64,000 nt of DNA from Photobacterium iliopiscarium (lineage in GTDB: Bacteria > Pseudomonadota > Gammaproteobacteria > Enterobacterales > Vibrionaceae). The first letter of the stretch is position 1. Each line of letters begins with the position of its first letter. Both the position numbers and the translations under genes were made by a program. Location of the stretch: positions 1-64,000 of the forward strand of contig NZ_PYOO01000016.1 of NCBI RefSeq assembly GCF_003026395.1. The letters are read 5' to 3'. Below the pieces are notes generated by a model. It made no database searches. It saw nothing but the letters and a program-made list of their open reading frames with translations, and was not told where the DNA came from. Shown piece by piece: positions 32,954 through 46,630 of this stretch.

Positions 32954-33379
32954 AAAATGGTCAATAGTTACTCAATTAACCATCTTATTTAATGCTTTCC
33001 TCTGTGGATAACTATAGATCTAAACGGTGATCAACCCATAGTTATCCCTTTAATAACTTATAGTGTCCGTAGCCCCTGTGTATAAGTAGCCATTTTGATC
33101 CCAGCCTATCCTCTGGAAGATCCAAGCTACTCCACAGCAAATGATCTTCTTTAAATGCATGATCATAAGGATCATTTAGCGGTTATCCACACGATCGGTG
33201 GATCCTAATAGTAGATCTAATAGAAGATCTCTTTAAAAAGATCTTATATATATTTAAGCGACGTAAATCGGCGATCAAATGATCTTGATGAAAGATTCTC
33301 TCTTGCCAAGAAACAGGATAGAATGTTCGCCCTTTGCTCGAGTTAACTCACTGGCTATTTAAATACCTGAGGAAGTTCC
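32954..33379. other. oriC: Chromosomal replication origin oriC
   Basis: This gene-free segment between mioC and mnmG has the layout of gammaproteobacterial oriC in inverse orientation to E. coli. Perfect DnaA boxes are at 33003-33011 (minus strand, R4-like) and 33183-33191 (plus strand, R1-like). An R2-like TTATACACA is at 33077-33085 (minus), and TTATCCCTT at 33042-33050 may be R3-like. Three AT-rich 13-mers read on the minus strand as GATCTACTATTAG (33205-33217), GATCTTCTATTAG (33217-33229) and GATCTTTTTAAAG (33231-33243); these form the unwinding element next to R1, followed by TATATATATTTA. Fourteen GATC sites lie between about 33017 and 33285 for Dam/SeqA control. Confidence 0.96.
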
Positions 33380-35269
33380 ATGTTTTACCAGGAAAAATTT
33401 GATGTCATCGTTGTGGGTGGTGGTCACGCCGGTACCGAAGCGGCACTGGCAGCTGCCCGAATGGGACAAAAAACCTTACTATTGACCCATAATATCGATA
33501 CGTTGGGCCAAATGTCGTGCAACCCAGCTATCGGCGGGATCGGGAAAGGACACCTGGTTAAAGAAGTTGACGCCCTTGGTGGCTTGATGGCACATGCTAT
33601 CGACAAAGGCGGAATTCAATTCCGTACTCTCAACTCTTCCAAAGGCCCTGCAGTACGGGCAACACGTGCACAAGCAGACCGTGCACTTTACAAAGCAGCA
33701 GTACGTAACGTATTGGAAAATCAACCAAACTTAATGATTTTTCAACAAGCTGTAACTGATTTAATTGTTGAGAATAATCGCGCAACAGGCGTGGTAACTG
33801 AAATGGGTTTAAAATTCCACGCGAAAGCTGTGGTATTAACCGTTGGAACATTCCTTGGCGGTAAAATTCATATTGGTTTAGAAAACTACAGTGGCGGTCG
33901 TACTGGCGATCCTGCATCAAATGCACTCGCTAACCGTTTACGTGAATTGCCATTACGCGTTAATCGCTTAAAAACAGGTACTCCACCACGAATTGATGCA
34001 CGTACTGTTGATTTAAGCATTCTTGAAACCCAACATGGTGATAATCCAACCCCAACATTTTCTTTCATGGGGAAACAATCGGATCATCCTCGTCAAATTC
34101 CATGTTTTATCACTTACACTAACGAGCGTACGCATGAGGTTATTCGTAATAACCTTGATCGTAGCCCAATGTATGCTGGTGTGATTGAAGGTATTGGCCC
34201 TCGCTACTGCCCTTCAATTGAAGATAAAGTGATGCGTTTTGCGGATAAAAACAGTCACCAAATCTTCATTGAACCTGAAGGCTTAACCACCAATGAACTG
34301 TATCCAAATGGTATTTCTACAAGCTTACCGTTTGATGTTCAGATGCAAATTGTGCGCTCAATGAAAGGATTTGAGAACGCAACCATTATGCGTCCTGGTT
34401 ATGCGATTGAGTATGATTTCTTTGACCCGCGTGATCTTAAACAAACCTTTGAAAATAAACATATTGATGGATTGTTCTTTGCGGGACAAATCAACGGTAC
34501 AACGGGTTACGAAGAAGCGGCAGCTCAAGGCCTAATGGCGGGCATGAACGCAGCATTACAGACCCAAGACAAAGAAGGTTGGAGCCCACGTCGTGATCAA
34601 GCGTACATGGGTGTATTGATTGATGATCTATCAACAATCGGTACTAAAGAACCTTACCGTATGTTTACTTCACGTGCAGAATATCGTTTGTTGTTACGTG
34701 AAGATAATGCCGATTTACGTTTAACCCCAATGGGACGTGAACTTGGTCTAGTTGATGATGAGCGTTGGGCTCGATTTAATCAAAAACTAGAAAATATGGA
34801 ACAAGAACGCCAACGTTTGAAAGATATTTGGGTTAATCCAAATTCGGATCATATTGAAAGTTTAAATAAGATCCTTAAGTCTCCGATCGTACGTGAAGCG
34901 AATGGTGAGGATCTTCTTCGTCGCCCTGAAGTGACTTATGAGAAATTAACCACCATTGAAACGTTCGCACCTGCGCATGAAGATATTGAAGCGCGTGAGC
35001 AAGTTGAAACCCAGATTAAATATCAAGGTTATATTGATCGCCAACGTGATGAAGTTGAAAAATCATTACGTCACGAGACCACTAAATTACCCTTTGATCT
35101 TGATTACAGTTTGGTGAAAGGCTTATCGAATGAAGTGGTTATTAAGCTTAATGATGCTAAGCCAGAATCGGTAGGTATGGCATCTCGTATTTCAGGTATC
35201 ACACCCGCAGCGATTTCATTGCTATTGGTATATTTGAAAAAACACGGTTTGCTTAAAAAAGGCGAATAA
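33380..35269 (+). CDS. mnmG: tRNA uridine-5-carboxymethylaminomethyl modification enzyme MnmG
   Basis: The product is 629 aa (E. coli MnmG/GidA 629). It is the FAD- and NADH-dependent partner of MnmE in forming cmnm5U34 in tRNAs. The N-terminal dinucleotide fold is [20 protein letters not shown]. The conserved [16 protein letters not shown] and GEDLL/RPEV regions and the C-terminal [28 protein letters not shown] are visible. TGAGGAAGTTCC precedes the ATG. It is transcribed away from oriC as usual and heads the mnmG-rsmG-parA-parB block. Confidence 0.98.
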   Translation: MFYQEKFDVIVVGGGHAGTEAALAAARMGQKTLLLTHNIDTLGQMSCNPAIGGIGKGHLVKEVDALGGLMAHAIDKGGIQFRTLNSSKGPAVRATRAQADRALYKAAVRNVLENQPNLMIFQQAVTDLIVENNRATGVVTEMGLKFHAKAVVLTVGTFLGGKIHIGLENYSGGRTGDPASNALANRLRELPLRVNRLKTGTPPRIDARTVDLSILETQHGDNPTPTFSFMGKQSDHPRQIPCFITYTNERTHEVIRNNLDRSPMYAGVIEGIGPRYCPSIEDKVMRFADKNSHQIFIEPEGLTTNELYPNGISTSLPFDVQMQIVRSMKGFENATIMRPGYAIEYDFFDPRDLKQTFENKHIDGLFFAGQINGTTGYEEAAAQGLMAGMNAALQTQDKEGWSPRRDQAYMGVLIDDLSTIGTKEPYRMFTSRAEYRLLLREDNADLRLTPMGRELGLVDDERWARFNQKLENMEQERQRLKDIWVNPNSDHIESLNKILKSPIVREANGEDLLRRPEVTYEKLTTIETFAPAHEDIEAREQVETQIKYQGYIDRQRDEVEKSLRHETTKLPFDLDYSLVKGLSNEVVIKLNDAKPESVGMASRISGITPAAISLLLVYLKKHGLLKKGE

Positions 35270-35276
35270 GGGCTAG

Positions 35277-35900
35277 ATGATGAAACAACGTTTAATACAA
35301 CTTATCGCTCAAACTGACCTACAGGTCACAGAACACCAACTCGATCAATTGATTGGTTATGTGCAACTGCTGGATAAGTGGAATAAAGCGTATAATTTAA
35401 CATCTGTGCGTGATCCTAATGAAATGTTAGTAAAACACATTATGGATAGCATTGTTGTCAGCCAATATTTAGATGGTGAGCGTTACATTGATGTTGGCAC
35501 TGGGCCTGGTTTACCTGGGATTCCATTAGCGATTATGTGCCCGAATAAATCATTTACGTTACTTGATAGCTTAGGTAAACGAATTCGATTTATTCGCCAA
35601 GTGATCCATGAGTTAAAGATTACCAATGTTACTGCGGTTCAAAGTCGAGTTGAAGAATTTGATCCTGGTGAAGGTTTTGATGCGGTATTAAGTCGAGCTT
35701 TTGCTTCAATGTCAGATATGGTGAATTGGTGTCATCATTTACCTAAATCTGGCGGTCAGTTTTTTGCTCTTAAAGGTCAGTATCATCAGGATGAAGCATC
35801 AGAGCTACCTGAATGGTGTACCGTTGTTGAAGTTAAATCTTTGCAAGTACCTGAACTTGATGGTGAACGTCATTTAGTTGTTTTAACGGCAAAAGATTAA
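35277..35900 (+). CDS. rsmG: 16S rRNA (guanine527-N7)-methyltransferase RsmG
   Basis: The product is 207 aa (E. coli RsmG 207). It methylates N7 of G527 in 16S rRNA using SAM; loss in other species gives low-level streptomycin resistance. The SAM-binding motif is [17 protein letters not shown] (about 70-86). The [11 protein letters not shown] segment and the R-containing VLSRAFASM loop are conserved. Two adjacent ATG codons (35277 and 35280) could start translation; the first is listed. It follows mnmG after 7 bp and precedes parA by 16 bp. Confidence 0.96.
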   Translation: MMKQRLIQLIAQTDLQVTEHQLDQLIGYVQLLDKWNKAYNLTSVRDPNEMLVKHIMDSIVVSQYLDGERYIDVGTGPGLPGIPLAIMCPNKSFTLLDSLGKRIRFIRQVIHELKITNVTAVQSRVEEFDPGEGFDAVLSRAFASMSDMVNWCHHLPKSGGQFFALKGQYHQDEASELPEWCTVVEVKSLQVPELDGERHLVVLTAKD

Positions 35901-35916
35901 TTGTTGAGGTTTTTTT

Positions 35917-36711
35917 GTGGGAAGAATCATAGCTGTTGCAAATCAGAAAGGGGGTGTTGGTAAAACAACATCGTGTGTCAATCTGGCTGCTTCATTGGCT
36001 GCTACGCAGCGTAAAGTATTAGTGATCGATCTCGATCCTCAAGGTAACGCTACCATGGCCAGTGGGGTCGATAAATATCAAGTCGAGTCCACCGCTTATG
36101 ATCTTCTAGTTGAAGAAACTCCATTTAATCAAGTTGTTATTAACGAAACCACTGGCGGCTATCATTTGATAGCCGCTAATGGCGATGTAACCGCCGCTGA
36201 AATTAAATTGATGGAAGTGTTTGCTCGTGAGACGCGATTACGTAATGCACTCGCGCCTGTTCGAGACAATTATGATTATATTTTCATTGATTGTCCGCCA
36301 TCTTTAAACTTATTAACTATCAATGCAATGACGGCTGCTGATTCGGTTTTAGTGCCGATGCAGTGTGAATATTTTGCCCTTGAAGGCTTAACCGCATTGA
36401 TGGACACCATCAGTAAGTTAACCGCTGTGGTTAATAGTGAACTGAAAATTGAAGGTTTATTGCGGACGATGTTTGATCCGCGTAACCGACTTTCAAATGA
36501 AGTCTCACAACAGCTTAAAAAGCATTTTGGTGATAAAGTATATCGTACTGTTATTCCTCGTAATGTACGTCTTGCTGAAGCGCCAAGTCATGGTCGCCCA
36601 GCAATGTATTATGATAAATATTCTAGTGGTGCTAAGGCGTATTTAGCGCTAGCCGGTGAGATGATTCGCCGTGATGAATTAGCATTACAAGCCACTCAGG
36701 TTGAAGCGTAA
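35917..36711 (+). CDS. parA: Chromosome partitioning ATPase ParA (Soj), GTG start
   Basis: The product is 264 aa, a ParA-family Walker ATPase. The deviant Walker A motif KGGVGKTT (11-18) with its signature lysine, the DLDPQGNATM loop and Walker B DYIFIDCPPSLNLLT are clear. It binds nucleoid DNA as an ATP dimer and pulls ParB-parS complexes to segregate origins. The start is GTG at 35917, with GAGG 7 bp upstream. It ends 8 bp before parB. The matching parS site was found at 14413. Confidence 0.97.
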   Translation: MGRIIAVANQKGGVGKTTSCVNLAASLAATQRKVLVIDLDPQGNATMASGVDKYQVESTAYDLLVEETPFNQVVINETTGGYHLIAANGDVTAAEIKLMEVFARETRLRNALAPVRDNYDYIFIDCPPSLNLLTINAMTAADSVLVPMQCEYFALEGLTALMDTISKLTAVVNSELKIEGLLRTMFDPRNRLSNEVSQQLKKHFGDKVYRTVIPRNVRLAEAPSHGRPAMYYDKYSSGAKAYLALAGEMIRRDELALQATQVEA

Positions 36712-36719
36712 GGTTTTCC

Positions 36720-37619
36720 ATGAATTTCAATAAACGAGGCTTGGGCAAAGGCCTTGATGCCCTATTAGCCACCAGCAATGTTGCTCAAGCTAAAAAACAA
36801 CAAAGTGATAATAACGCATCACAACAAACGGCTGTGGATGGTGAATTACGCCAAATTGCAGTTACTGCGCTTAAATCTGGTCAATATCAACCACGAAGAG
36901 CAATGGCTGCTGATGCGTTAACTGAATTAGCCGATTCAATTCGAGCTCAAGGCGTCATTCAACCGATTGTTGTGCGTCGTATTGATAGCCAAAGTTATGA
37001 AATTATTGCCGGTGAACGTCGTTGGCAAGCTGCCCGTCAAGCGGGATTACAAGTTGTACCTTGTATCATTAAGAACGTTGATGATCGTGCAACGGTTGCT
37101 ATTGCACTGATTGAAAATATTCAACGTGAAGATCTAAATGCAATTGAAGAAGCGCGTGCTTTAGAGCGTTTACAACACGAGTTTTCATTAACCCACCAGC
37201 AAGTTGCCGATGCAGTGGGTAAATCTCGTGCTGCTGTTTCTAACTTATTACGCTTAAATCAATTGTCTGACGCAGTTAAACAATTGGTTGAGCAAAAACA
37301 GCTCGAAATGGGTCATGCAAGGGCTTTATTAGCCTTAGAGACGCAACAACAGTTAGCTGCTGCACAAATTATTATCAATAAGTTGTTAACTGTGCGCGAG
37401 GCTGAAAAGCTAGTAAAAACGCTGCTCAACCCAACAGAAATGCCCGCTAAATTAGCACCGCAGCCACAAACTGTCGCATTGCAATTAAGTTTAAGTGAGC
37501 GTTTTGGTACCAAAGTTGCCGTTAATCAAAATAAAAATGGTAAAGGTAAAATTGTTATTAATTTCGATCAACAAGATAAACTAACGCAAATTCTTGCAAT
37601 GTTAGGTCATGATTTGTGA
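36720..37619 (+). CDS. parB: Chromosome partitioning protein ParB (Spo0J)
   Basis: The product is 299 aa. It is the CTPase clamp that loads at parS and spreads on flanking DNA. The N-terminal ParB/Srx-like domain contains QYQPRR and the CTP-binding AGERRWQAARQAG motif. The central helix-turn-helix (about 150-175; LTHQQVADAVGKSRAAVSNLLRLNQ) reads parS. The C-terminal dimerisation segment ends the protein. The N-terminus GLGKGLDALL is the usual ParA-stimulating peptide. It forms an operon with parA and is followed by an AT-rich inverted repeat (37630-37652) rather than a GC-rich terminator. Confidence 0.97.
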   Translation: MNFNKRGLGKGLDALLATSNVAQAKKQQSDNNASQQTAVDGELRQIAVTALKSGQYQPRRAMAADALTELADSIRAQGVIQPIVVRRIDSQSYEIIAGERRWQAARQAGLQVVPCIIKNVDDRATVAIALIENIQREDLNAIEEARALERLQHEFSLTHQQVADAVGKSRAAVSNLLRLNQLSDAVKQLVEQKQLEMGHARALLALETQQQLAAAQIIINKLLTVREAEKLVKTLLNPTEMPAKLAPQPQTVALQLSLSERFGTKVAVNQNKNGKGKIVINFDQQDKLTQILAMLGHDL

Positions 37620-37710
37620 TCTACTCGCGGTAATTTTTAATTTAAAAATTACTCGGCGGTTGTTAGGTTATTTTGTTGTAAAATATAAATGTTTTTTTGC
37701 TGCAATAAGA

Positions 37711-37738
37711 TTGCATTCAATCTATTCAGCCGTATAAT
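37711..37738 (+). promoter_or_regulatory. Sigma-70 promoter of the atp operon
   Basis: TTGCAT (37711-37716), a 16-bp spacer and a perfect TATAAT (37733-37738) lie 56 bp upstream of atpI. Confidence 0.75.
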
Positions 37739-37794
37739 TTTCGCTGTATTTCCCCTGCACTATGTGTCGTGGAATGGACTCGAGGAACGAATAC

Positions 37795-38181
37795 ATGGTA
37801 TCGGCGCTAGTGAAACCGGGACGCCAATTGGCAAAGCGGTTGCTGTTACTACAATCTGGCGTCGTAGTAGTTACGGCATTAACGGCAGTCTTCGCTGTCA
37901 ATGTTGACTGGGGAATCTCTGCACTTATCGGTGGTGGTATTTTTGTAATTGCCAATACCGTATTTGCTATGTGTGCGTTTATGTATAGTGGTGCTAGGAA
38001 AGCACGATTAGTCATGGCGTCATTTTATGGCGGAGAAGTGCTCAAAATCCTCATTACAGTCATCCTTTTTGCCGCAGCTTACCTGTATAAAGGAGTGGAA
38101 CTTGTTCCCCTCCAATTAACCTATTTGCTGGTCCTTGGTATTAATATTTTTGGACCGGTTTTATTCATTAACAACAAATAG
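37795..38181 (+). CDS. atpI: ATP synthase protein I
   Basis: The product is 128 aa with four likely transmembrane helices. AtpI is a small membrane protein thought to help assemble the c-ring or handle Mg2+, and is not required for activity in E. coli. The ATG at 37795 is selected because GAGGA lies 8 bp upstream and the family N-terminus (VSALVKPGRQLAKRLLLLQ) starts there. It is the first gene of the complete atpIBEFHAGDC operon, with a good promoter just upstream. Confidence 0.93.
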   Translation: MVSALVKPGRQLAKRLLLLQSGVVVVTALTAVFAVNVDWGISALIGGGIFVIANTVFAMCAFMYSGARKARLVMASFYGGEVLKILITVILFAAAYLYKGVELVPLQLTYLLVLGINIFGPVLFINNK

Positions 38182-38186
38182 GATGA

Positions 38187-39317
<1,131 letters not shown>

Positions 39318-39399
39318 TAAACTGCTGTGATCAGCCTTTCTCAATAAGGCTGACTCCAGAGTAAATGGACCCTAGCAACCCTTTTTAAGGAGATGCGTT

Positions 39400-39870
39400 G
39401 TGAATATGAATGCAACTTTGCTGGGTCAGGCTATCGCTTTTTTCTTCTTTGTCGTGTTCTGCATGAAATATGTATGGCCGCCAATTATGGAAGCGATTGA
39501 AGAACGTCAGAAAAAAATTGCTGACGGTTTGGCAGCAGCAGATCGCGCTGCCAAAGACCTGAACCTTGCACAAGCTAATGCTTCTGATCAATTGAAAGAA
39601 GCGAAACGCGCCGCGAGTGAGCTGATTGAACAGGCAAATAAGCGTAAAGCTCAAATTGTCGATGACGCGAAAATTGAAGCCCAAGTTGAGCGTGAGAAGA
39701 TTCTTGCTCAAGGTCTGGCTGAAATTGAAGCTGAACGTAATCGTGCTCGTGATGAGTTAAGAAAACAAGTTGCAACTCTAGCTGTGATTGGCGCTGAGAA
39801 GATCATTGGTCGCTCCATCGATATGGAAGCGCAAACTGATATTCTCAACAAACTCACTGCAGAACTGTAA
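39400..39870 (+). CDS. atpF: ATP synthase F0 subunit b
   Basis: The product is 156 aa (E. coli 156). It has one N-terminal membrane helix (about 8-26) followed by a long charged coiled coil that forms the peripheral stalk linking F0 to F1. The start is GTG at 39400, with AAGGAG 7 bp upstream. The alternating charged pattern ([18 protein letters not shown], [14 protein letters not shown]) is typical. It lies between atpE and atpH. Confidence 0.97.
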   Translation: MNMNATLLGQAIAFFFFVVFCMKYVWPPIMEAIEERQKKIADGLAAADRAAKDLNLAQANASDQLKEAKRAASELIEQANKRKAQIVDDAKIEAQVEREKILAQGLAEIEAERNRARDELRKQVATLAVIGAEKIIGRSIDMEAQTDILNKLTAEL

Positions 39871-39886
39871 TTAAAGGGGCAAGCAC

Positions 39887-40420
39887 ATGTCGGATATGAC
39901 TACTATCGCACGCCCCTACGCTAAAGCAGCATTTGACTTTGCGGTCGAGAAAAATGCACTTGCACAGTGGGCAGAAATGCTAACTTTTGCTGGTGCTGTG
40001 GCAACCAATGACACGATGCAAGATATTCTTGATAGTGGCTATGCCGCTGACAAGCTCGCTGAAATTTTTGTTTCAGTGTGCGGTGAGCAACTCGACGAAT
40101 TCGGTCATAACTTAATTAAAGTGATGGCCGTAAATGGACGCCTCAATGCGCTACCTGATGTCTATGGTGAATTCATGCTGATGAAACATGAGCATGAAAA
40201 AACTATCGAAGCGATGGTGATCTCTGCCATTGTTCTTGATGAAAGCCAATTAGACGCGATCAGCGCCAAACTTGAGCAGCGTTTAGCACGTAAAGTGATG
40301 TTGACCTGCAGTGTAGACGAGACCCTGATTGCTGGGGTCGTAATTAGAGCTGGAGACCTTGTTATCGATAACTCTGTACGGGGAAAATTGAACCGTCTGA
40401 GCGATACTTTGCTGTCTTGA
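39887..40420 (+). CDS. atpH: ATP synthase F1 subunit delta
   Basis: The product is 177 aa (E. coli 177). It caps F1 and anchors the peripheral stalk. The N-terminal [16 protein letters not shown] helix and the C-terminal [22 protein letters not shown] block are family hallmarks. It starts 16 bp after atpF and ends 16 bp before the atpA ATG. Confidence 0.98.
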   Translation: MSDMTTIARPYAKAAFDFAVEKNALAQWAEMLTFAGAVATNDTMQDILDSGYAADKLAEIFVSVCGEQLDEFGHNLIKVMAVNGRLNALPDVYGEFMLMKHEHEKTIEAMVISAIVLDESQLDAISAKLEQRLARKVMLTCSVDETLIAGVVIRAGDLVIDNSVRGKLNRLSDTLLS

Positions 40421-40436
40421 TTTGGGGAATTGGAGC

Positions 40437-41978
40437 ATGCAACTTAATTCCACGGAAATTAGCGCACTGATCAAACAACGTATTGAAAACTTCAACGTTG
40501 TAAGTGAAGCGCGTAACGAAGGTACTATCGTTTCTGTAAGCGATGGTATTATTCGAATCCATGGCCTTGCTGATGTAATGCAAGGTGAAATGATTGAACT
40601 ACCTGGCGGCCTGTTCGCTTTAGCACTTAACCTTGAGCGAGACTCTGTAGGTGCGGTAGTTATGGGCCCTTATGCTTCGCTACAAGAAGGCATGAAGGTT
40701 ACAGGTACTGGTCGTATTCTTGAAGTACCTGTTGGCCCGGCACTGCTTGGGCGTGTTGTTAACACTCTCGGTCAGCCTATCGATGGTAAAGGTTCAATTG
40801 AAACAGAGATATTCTCTCCTGTTGAAGTAATTGCACCGGGCGTAATCGATCGTAAATCTGTTGATCAACCAGTACAAACTGGTTACAAAGCAGTGGATGC
40901 GATGATCCCTATCGGTCGTGGTCAGCGTGAGCTGATTATCGGTGACCGTCAAACGGGTAAAACCGCGATGGCTATCGATGCCATCATTAACCAGAAAAAT
41001 TCTGGTATCTACTCTGTGTATGTGGCTATTGGCCAGAAAGCTTCAACGATTGCGAACGTGGTTCGTAAACTTGAAGAGCACGGCGCGTTAGAAAACACGA
41101 TTGTTGTGGTGGCCTCTGCTTCTGAAGCGGCAGCACTGCAATACCTTGCACCTTACTCAGGTTGTGCAATGGGTGAATACTTCCGTGACCGTGGCGAAGA
41201 TGCACTGATCGTATACGATGACTTGTCTAAACAAGCCGTTGCTTATCGTCAAATCTCACTATTGCTAAAACGCCCACCGGGTCGTGAAGCATTCCCTGGT
41301 GATGTTTTCTACCTTCACTCTCGTCTTCTTGAGCGTGCATCACGTGTTAGTGCGCACTATGTTGAGAAATTTACGAACGGTGAAGTGACAGGTAAAACAG
41401 GTTCTTTAACCGCGTTACCTATCATTGAAACACAAGCTGGTGACGTATCGGCATTCGTACCGACTAACGTTATCTCTATCACCGATGGTCAAATCTTCCT
41501 ACAAACAGAACTGTTCAATGCGGGTATTCGTCCTGCGGTTGATCCAGGTATTTCTGTATCGCGTGTAGGTGGTGCTGCCCAAACTAAAGTTATCAAGAAG
41601 CTTTCTGGTGGTATTCGTACTGCCCTAGCACAGTACCGTGAACTAGCAGCGTTTGCTCAGTTCTCGTCAGACCTTGATGATGCAACCAAGAAGCAACTTG
41701 ATCACGGCCAAAAAGTGACTGAGTTGATGAAGCAAAAGCAATACTCGCCAATGTCTGTATTTGAGCAAGCTATTGTTATTTTTGCTGCTGAAAAAGGTTT
41801 CCTAGGCGATATTGAAATTGCCAAGTTAGCTGATTTCGAAGCTGCGTTGCTTTCATTTGCCAAAGGTCAATTTGCTGAGTTAGTAGCTCAAATTGATGAA
41901 ACGGGTGCTTATAACGATGAGATTGAAGCGCAGTTCTCGAAACTGCTGCAAGATTTCAAAGCGACCCAAACTTGGTAA
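40437..41978 (+). CDS. atpA: ATP synthase F1 subunit alpha
   Basis: The product is 513 aa (E. coli 513). It provides the regulatory, non-catalytic nucleotide sites of F1 and the arginine finger. The Walker A motif is [13 protein letters not shown] (about 169-181), and the conserved [16 protein letters not shown] and [14 protein letters not shown] segments are present. The ATG at 40437 has TGGAG just upstream and gives the standard start [16 protein letters not shown]; an in-frame TTG 15 bp earlier is unlikely. Confidence 0.99.
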   Translation: MQLNSTEISALIKQRIENFNVVSEARNEGTIVSVSDGIIRIHGLADVMQGEMIELPGGLFALALNLERDSVGAVVMGPYASLQEGMKVTGTGRILEVPVGPALLGRVVNTLGQPIDGKGSIETEIFSPVEVIAPGVIDRKSVDQPVQTGYKAVDAMIPIGRGQRELIIGDRQTGKTAMAIDAIINQKNSGIYSVYVAIGQKASTIANVVRKLEEHGALENTIVVVASASEAAALQYLAPYSGCAMGEYFRDRGEDALIVYDDLSKQAVAYRQISLLLKRPPGREAFPGDVFYLHSRLLERASRVSAHYVEKFTNGEVTGKTGSLTALPIIETQAGDVSAFVPTNVISITDGQIFLQTELFNAGIRPAVDPGISVSRVGGAAQTKVIKKLSGGIRTALAQYRELAAFAQFSSDLDDATKKQLDHGQKVTELMKQKQYSPMSVFEQAIVIFAAEKGFLGDIEIAKLADFEAALLSFAKGQFAELVAQIDETGAYNDEIEAQFSKLLQDFKATQTW

Positions 41979-42023
41979 TTGGTTGGTGATCGCTTAGCGA
42001 TCACCTTCTAACGGAGAGTGACG

Positions 42024-44329
<2,306 letters not shown>

Positions 44330-44348
44330 GCTCTAATTAGGAGGCAAT

Positions 44349-44771
44349 ATGGCAGCGATAACCTTTCACTTGGATGTAGTCAGTGCTGAGAAACGTTTGT
44401 TTTCTGGTCGTGCTGAGAATATTCAAGTAACGGGTAGTGAAGGTGAACTCGGTATTCATGCCGGTCACACGCCGTTGTTGAGTGCGATTACTCCCGGTAT
44501 GGTGCGTATTATTAAGCAAGGCGGCAAAGAAGAGGTTATTTATCTTTCTGGCGGCATGCTTGAAGTACAACCTGGTATCGTAACCGTACTTGCTGACACT
44601 GCTATTCGCGGTATTGATTTAGATACTGCGAAAGCTGAAGAAGCAAAGCGTCAAGCTGAAGAAAGAATTCATAATCAGCATGGCGATATCGATTTTGCCC
44701 AAGCAGCCAGTGATCTAGCAAAAGCAATTGCTCAGCTACGCGTTATTGAATTGACTAAACGTACACGTTAA
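44349..44771 (+). CDS. atpC: ATP synthase F1 subunit epsilon
   Basis: The product is 140 aa (E. coli 139). It binds the rotor and can inhibit ATP hydrolysis through its C-terminal helices. The N-terminal beta-sandwich contains [15 protein letters not shown] and [16 protein letters not shown]. The C-terminal helical hairpin spans about 88-140. TTAGGAGGC is a strong ribosome site. It is the last gene of the operon and is followed by a terminator. Confidence 0.98.
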   Translation: MAAITFHLDVVSAEKRLFSGRAENIQVTGSEGELGIHAGHTPLLSAITPGMVRIIKQGGKEEVIYLSGGMLEVQPGIVTVLADTAIRGIDLDTAKAEEAKRQAEERIHNQHGDIDFAQAASDLAKAIAQLRVIELTKRTR

Positions 44772-44793
44772 GCATTGAATAACTGCATGATAG

Positions 44794-44819
44794 AAAGCGA
44801 CCTTTGGGTCGCTTTTTTT
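44794..44819 (+). terminator. Rho-independent terminator of the atp operon
   Basis: AAAGCGACC pairs with GGTCGCTTT around a TTT-containing loop, followed by a T run, 23 bp after atpC. Confidence 0.92.
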
Positions 44820-44966
44820 ATGGTTGGTTTATATATTTTAAAAAATTTAATAACCACAATATATGATAAGACTTGTTGAGATTGATTTTTAAACATGTAT
44901 AAAAAATTCTTATTTATAAAGAGTTTTTTTATTGGTTATTTTTTGGTTAAAATATGTAAATCATTC

Positions 44967-44995
44967 TTAAACCTATGTGCATCTACAGGTACAAT
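44967..44995 (+). promoter_or_regulatory. Possible glmU promoter
   Basis: TTAAAC (44967-44972), a 17-bp spacer and TACAAT (44990-44995) lie 44 bp before the glmU ATG in very AT-rich DNA. The -10 is good and the -35 is weak; other AT-rich options exist nearby. Confidence 0.4.
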
Positions 44996-45038
44996 AGGGA
45001 TATACAAACTTTTATATGCATTCAGAGGAATACTCATC

Positions 45039-46397
45039 ATGAGCTTTAGTGCTGTGATTCTTGCCGCGGGAAAAGGCACCCGTATGTACTCTAACTTACC
45101 CAAGGTACTTCATACTCTTGCTGGTAAGCCTATGGTTAAACATGTTATTGATACCTGTAATGATATTGGCGTAAGCAGTATTAACCTTGTTTATGGTCAT
45201 GGTGGCGATACCATGCAGCAAGTGTTAGCCAAAGAGAAAGTTAACTGGGTACTGCAAGCTCAACAACTCGGTACTGGTCACGCGGTTAATCAAGCGGTAC
45301 CGAACCTTGCTGATGATGAGAAAGCATTGATTTTGTACGGAGATGTACCATTAATCAATGCGCAAACATTGGAAAACCTACTTGATGCTCAACCAAGCGG
45401 TGGTATTGCATTACTGACTGTTGTACTCGATGATCCTTCAGGTTATGGCCGTATTGTGCGCCGTAATGGCCCAGTAGTGGCAATCGTTGAAGAAAAAGAC
45501 GCAACGGAAGAGCAAAAATTAATTAAAGAAGTGAATACTGGCGTATTGGTTGCCAATGGTGGTGATCTTAAACGCTGGTTAGCTTCACTAAAAAATGAAA
45601 ATGCTCAAGGTGAATATTACCTAACTGATATCATTGAAATTGCTCATAACGAAGGTCGTGCTGTTGAAGCTGTACACCCTGCGTTAGCGATTGAAGTTGA
45701 AGGGGTGAATAACCGTGTTCAATTAGCGCGTCTTGAGCGTGCGTTCCAAGGAATGCAAGCTGAACGCCTATTAGAGCAAGGTGTTATGCTTCGTGATCCT
45801 GCCCGCTTTGATTTACGTGGTTCACTACAATGTGGTACTGATGTTGAAATCGATGTTAACGTTATTATTGAAGGTAGCGTCAGCATTGGTGATAACGTGA
45901 TTATCGGTGCCGGTTGTGTGCTGAAGAACTGTGAAATTGATGATAATAGTATCATTAGTCCTTATAGCGTAATTGAAGGCGCGACGGTTGGTGAAGCGTG
46001 TACTGTGGGTCCATTTGCACGTTTACGTCCTGGTACTGAATTATTGACTGGCGCACATGTTGGTAATTTCGTTGAAATGAAGCAAGCGCGTTTAGGTCTA
46101 GGTTCTAAAGCGGGTCATCTTAGCTATTTAGGTGATGCGGATATTGGCGCTAACGTAAATATTGGTGCAGGTACTATTACTTGTAACTATGATGGCGCAA
46201 ATAAGTTTAAAACTGAAATTGGTGACGATGTCTTTGTGGGTTCAGATACCCAGTTAATCGCTCCGGTTAAAGTCGCCGCTGGCGCAACCATTGGTGCAGG
46301 CTCAACCATTAACCGTAATATTGGTGAAGGTGAGTTAGTGATCACTCGTACGCCAGCACGTACGATCAAAGGTTGGAAACGCCCAATCAAAAAATAG
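45039..46397 (+). CDS. glmU: Bifunctional GlmU: N-acetylglucosamine-1-phosphate uridyltransferase / glucosamine-1-phosphate acetyltransferase
   Basis: The product is 452 aa (E. coli 456). It makes UDP-GlcNAc for peptidoglycan and lipopolysaccharide in two steps. The N-terminal nucleotidyltransferase domain has [15 protein letters not shown] (residues 8-22). The C-terminal left-handed beta-helix has hexapeptide repeats ([15 protein letters not shown] and others) and the acetyltransferase active-site region [12 protein letters not shown]. The ATG at 45039 follows AGAGGAA and matches the family start; the frame is open 48 codons further upstream. GlmS, which makes the precursor glucosamine-6-phosphate, is encoded about 1 kb downstream. 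Confidence 0.97.
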   Translation: MSFSAVILAAGKGTRMYSNLPKVLHTLAGKPMVKHVIDTCNDIGVSSINLVYGHGGDTMQQVLAKEKVNWVLQAQQLGTGHAVNQAVPNLADDEKALILYGDVPLINAQTLENLLDAQPSGGIALLTVVLDDPSGYGRIVRRNGPVVAIVEEKDATEEQKLIKEVNTGVLVANGGDLKRWLASLKNENAQGEYYLTDIIEIAHNEGRAVEAVHPALAIEVEGVNNRVQLARLERAFQGMQAERLLEQGVMLRDPARFDLRGSLQCGTDVEIDVNVIIEGSVSIGDNVIIGAGCVLKNCEIDDNSIISPYSVIEGATVGEACTVGPFARLRPGTELLTGAHVGNFVEMKQARLGLGSKAGHLSYLGDADIGANVNIGAGTITCNYDGANKFKTEIGDDVFVGSDTQLIAPVKVAAGATIGAGSTINRNIGEGELVITRTPARTIKGWKRPIKK

Positions 46398-46447
46398 GCT
46401 TATTCTATAACTGAAAAAATGTCAGTTTAAAGTCTTAAAAATGACGA

Positions 46448-46474
46448 AGCAGAGCTCAAGCTCTGCTTTTTTTT
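46448..46474 (+). terminator. Rho-independent terminator of glmU
   Basis: AGCAGAG pairs perfectly with CTCTGCT around a 6-nt loop, followed by T7. It separates glmU from the regulator-glmS unit. Confidence 0.92.
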
Positions 46475-46563
46475 GGCTTTTTTTTCGCCATATTTGGTGT
46501 TTTGATGAGTATATTATTATCCTTTTACGGCATTATTTTGTGATGAAAATTATTTAAAGGGTA

Positions 46564-46610
46564 TTGCAGAATCCTTTTTATTGACGTTATACTAGTTTCA
46601 AATCGAAACT
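46564..46610 (+). promoter_or_regulatory. Promoter and inverted-repeat operator of the DeoR regulator-glmS unit
   Basis: TTGCAG (46564-46569), an 18-bp spacer and TATACT (46588-46593) form a plausible promoter. Immediately downstream is the perfect inverted repeat AGTTTC-N5-GAAACT (46594-46610), overlapping the expected start of transcription. It is a good candidate operator for the adjacent DeoR-family protein. Confidence 0.6.
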
Positions 46611-46630
46611 TATTGTGTTGTTTAACCTTC

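Noticed and set aside
37630..37652. GTAATTTTT...AAAAATTAC inverted repeat after parB as a terminator
   Set aside because: The stem is entirely A/T apart from the terminal pairs and no T run follows outside the stem, so it is a poor Rho-independent terminator.
44895..45038. 48-codon N-terminal extension of glmU
   Set aside because: It is AT-rich and hydrophobic by base composition, lies over the promoter region, and the internal ATG has a strong ribosome site and the conserved GlmU start.
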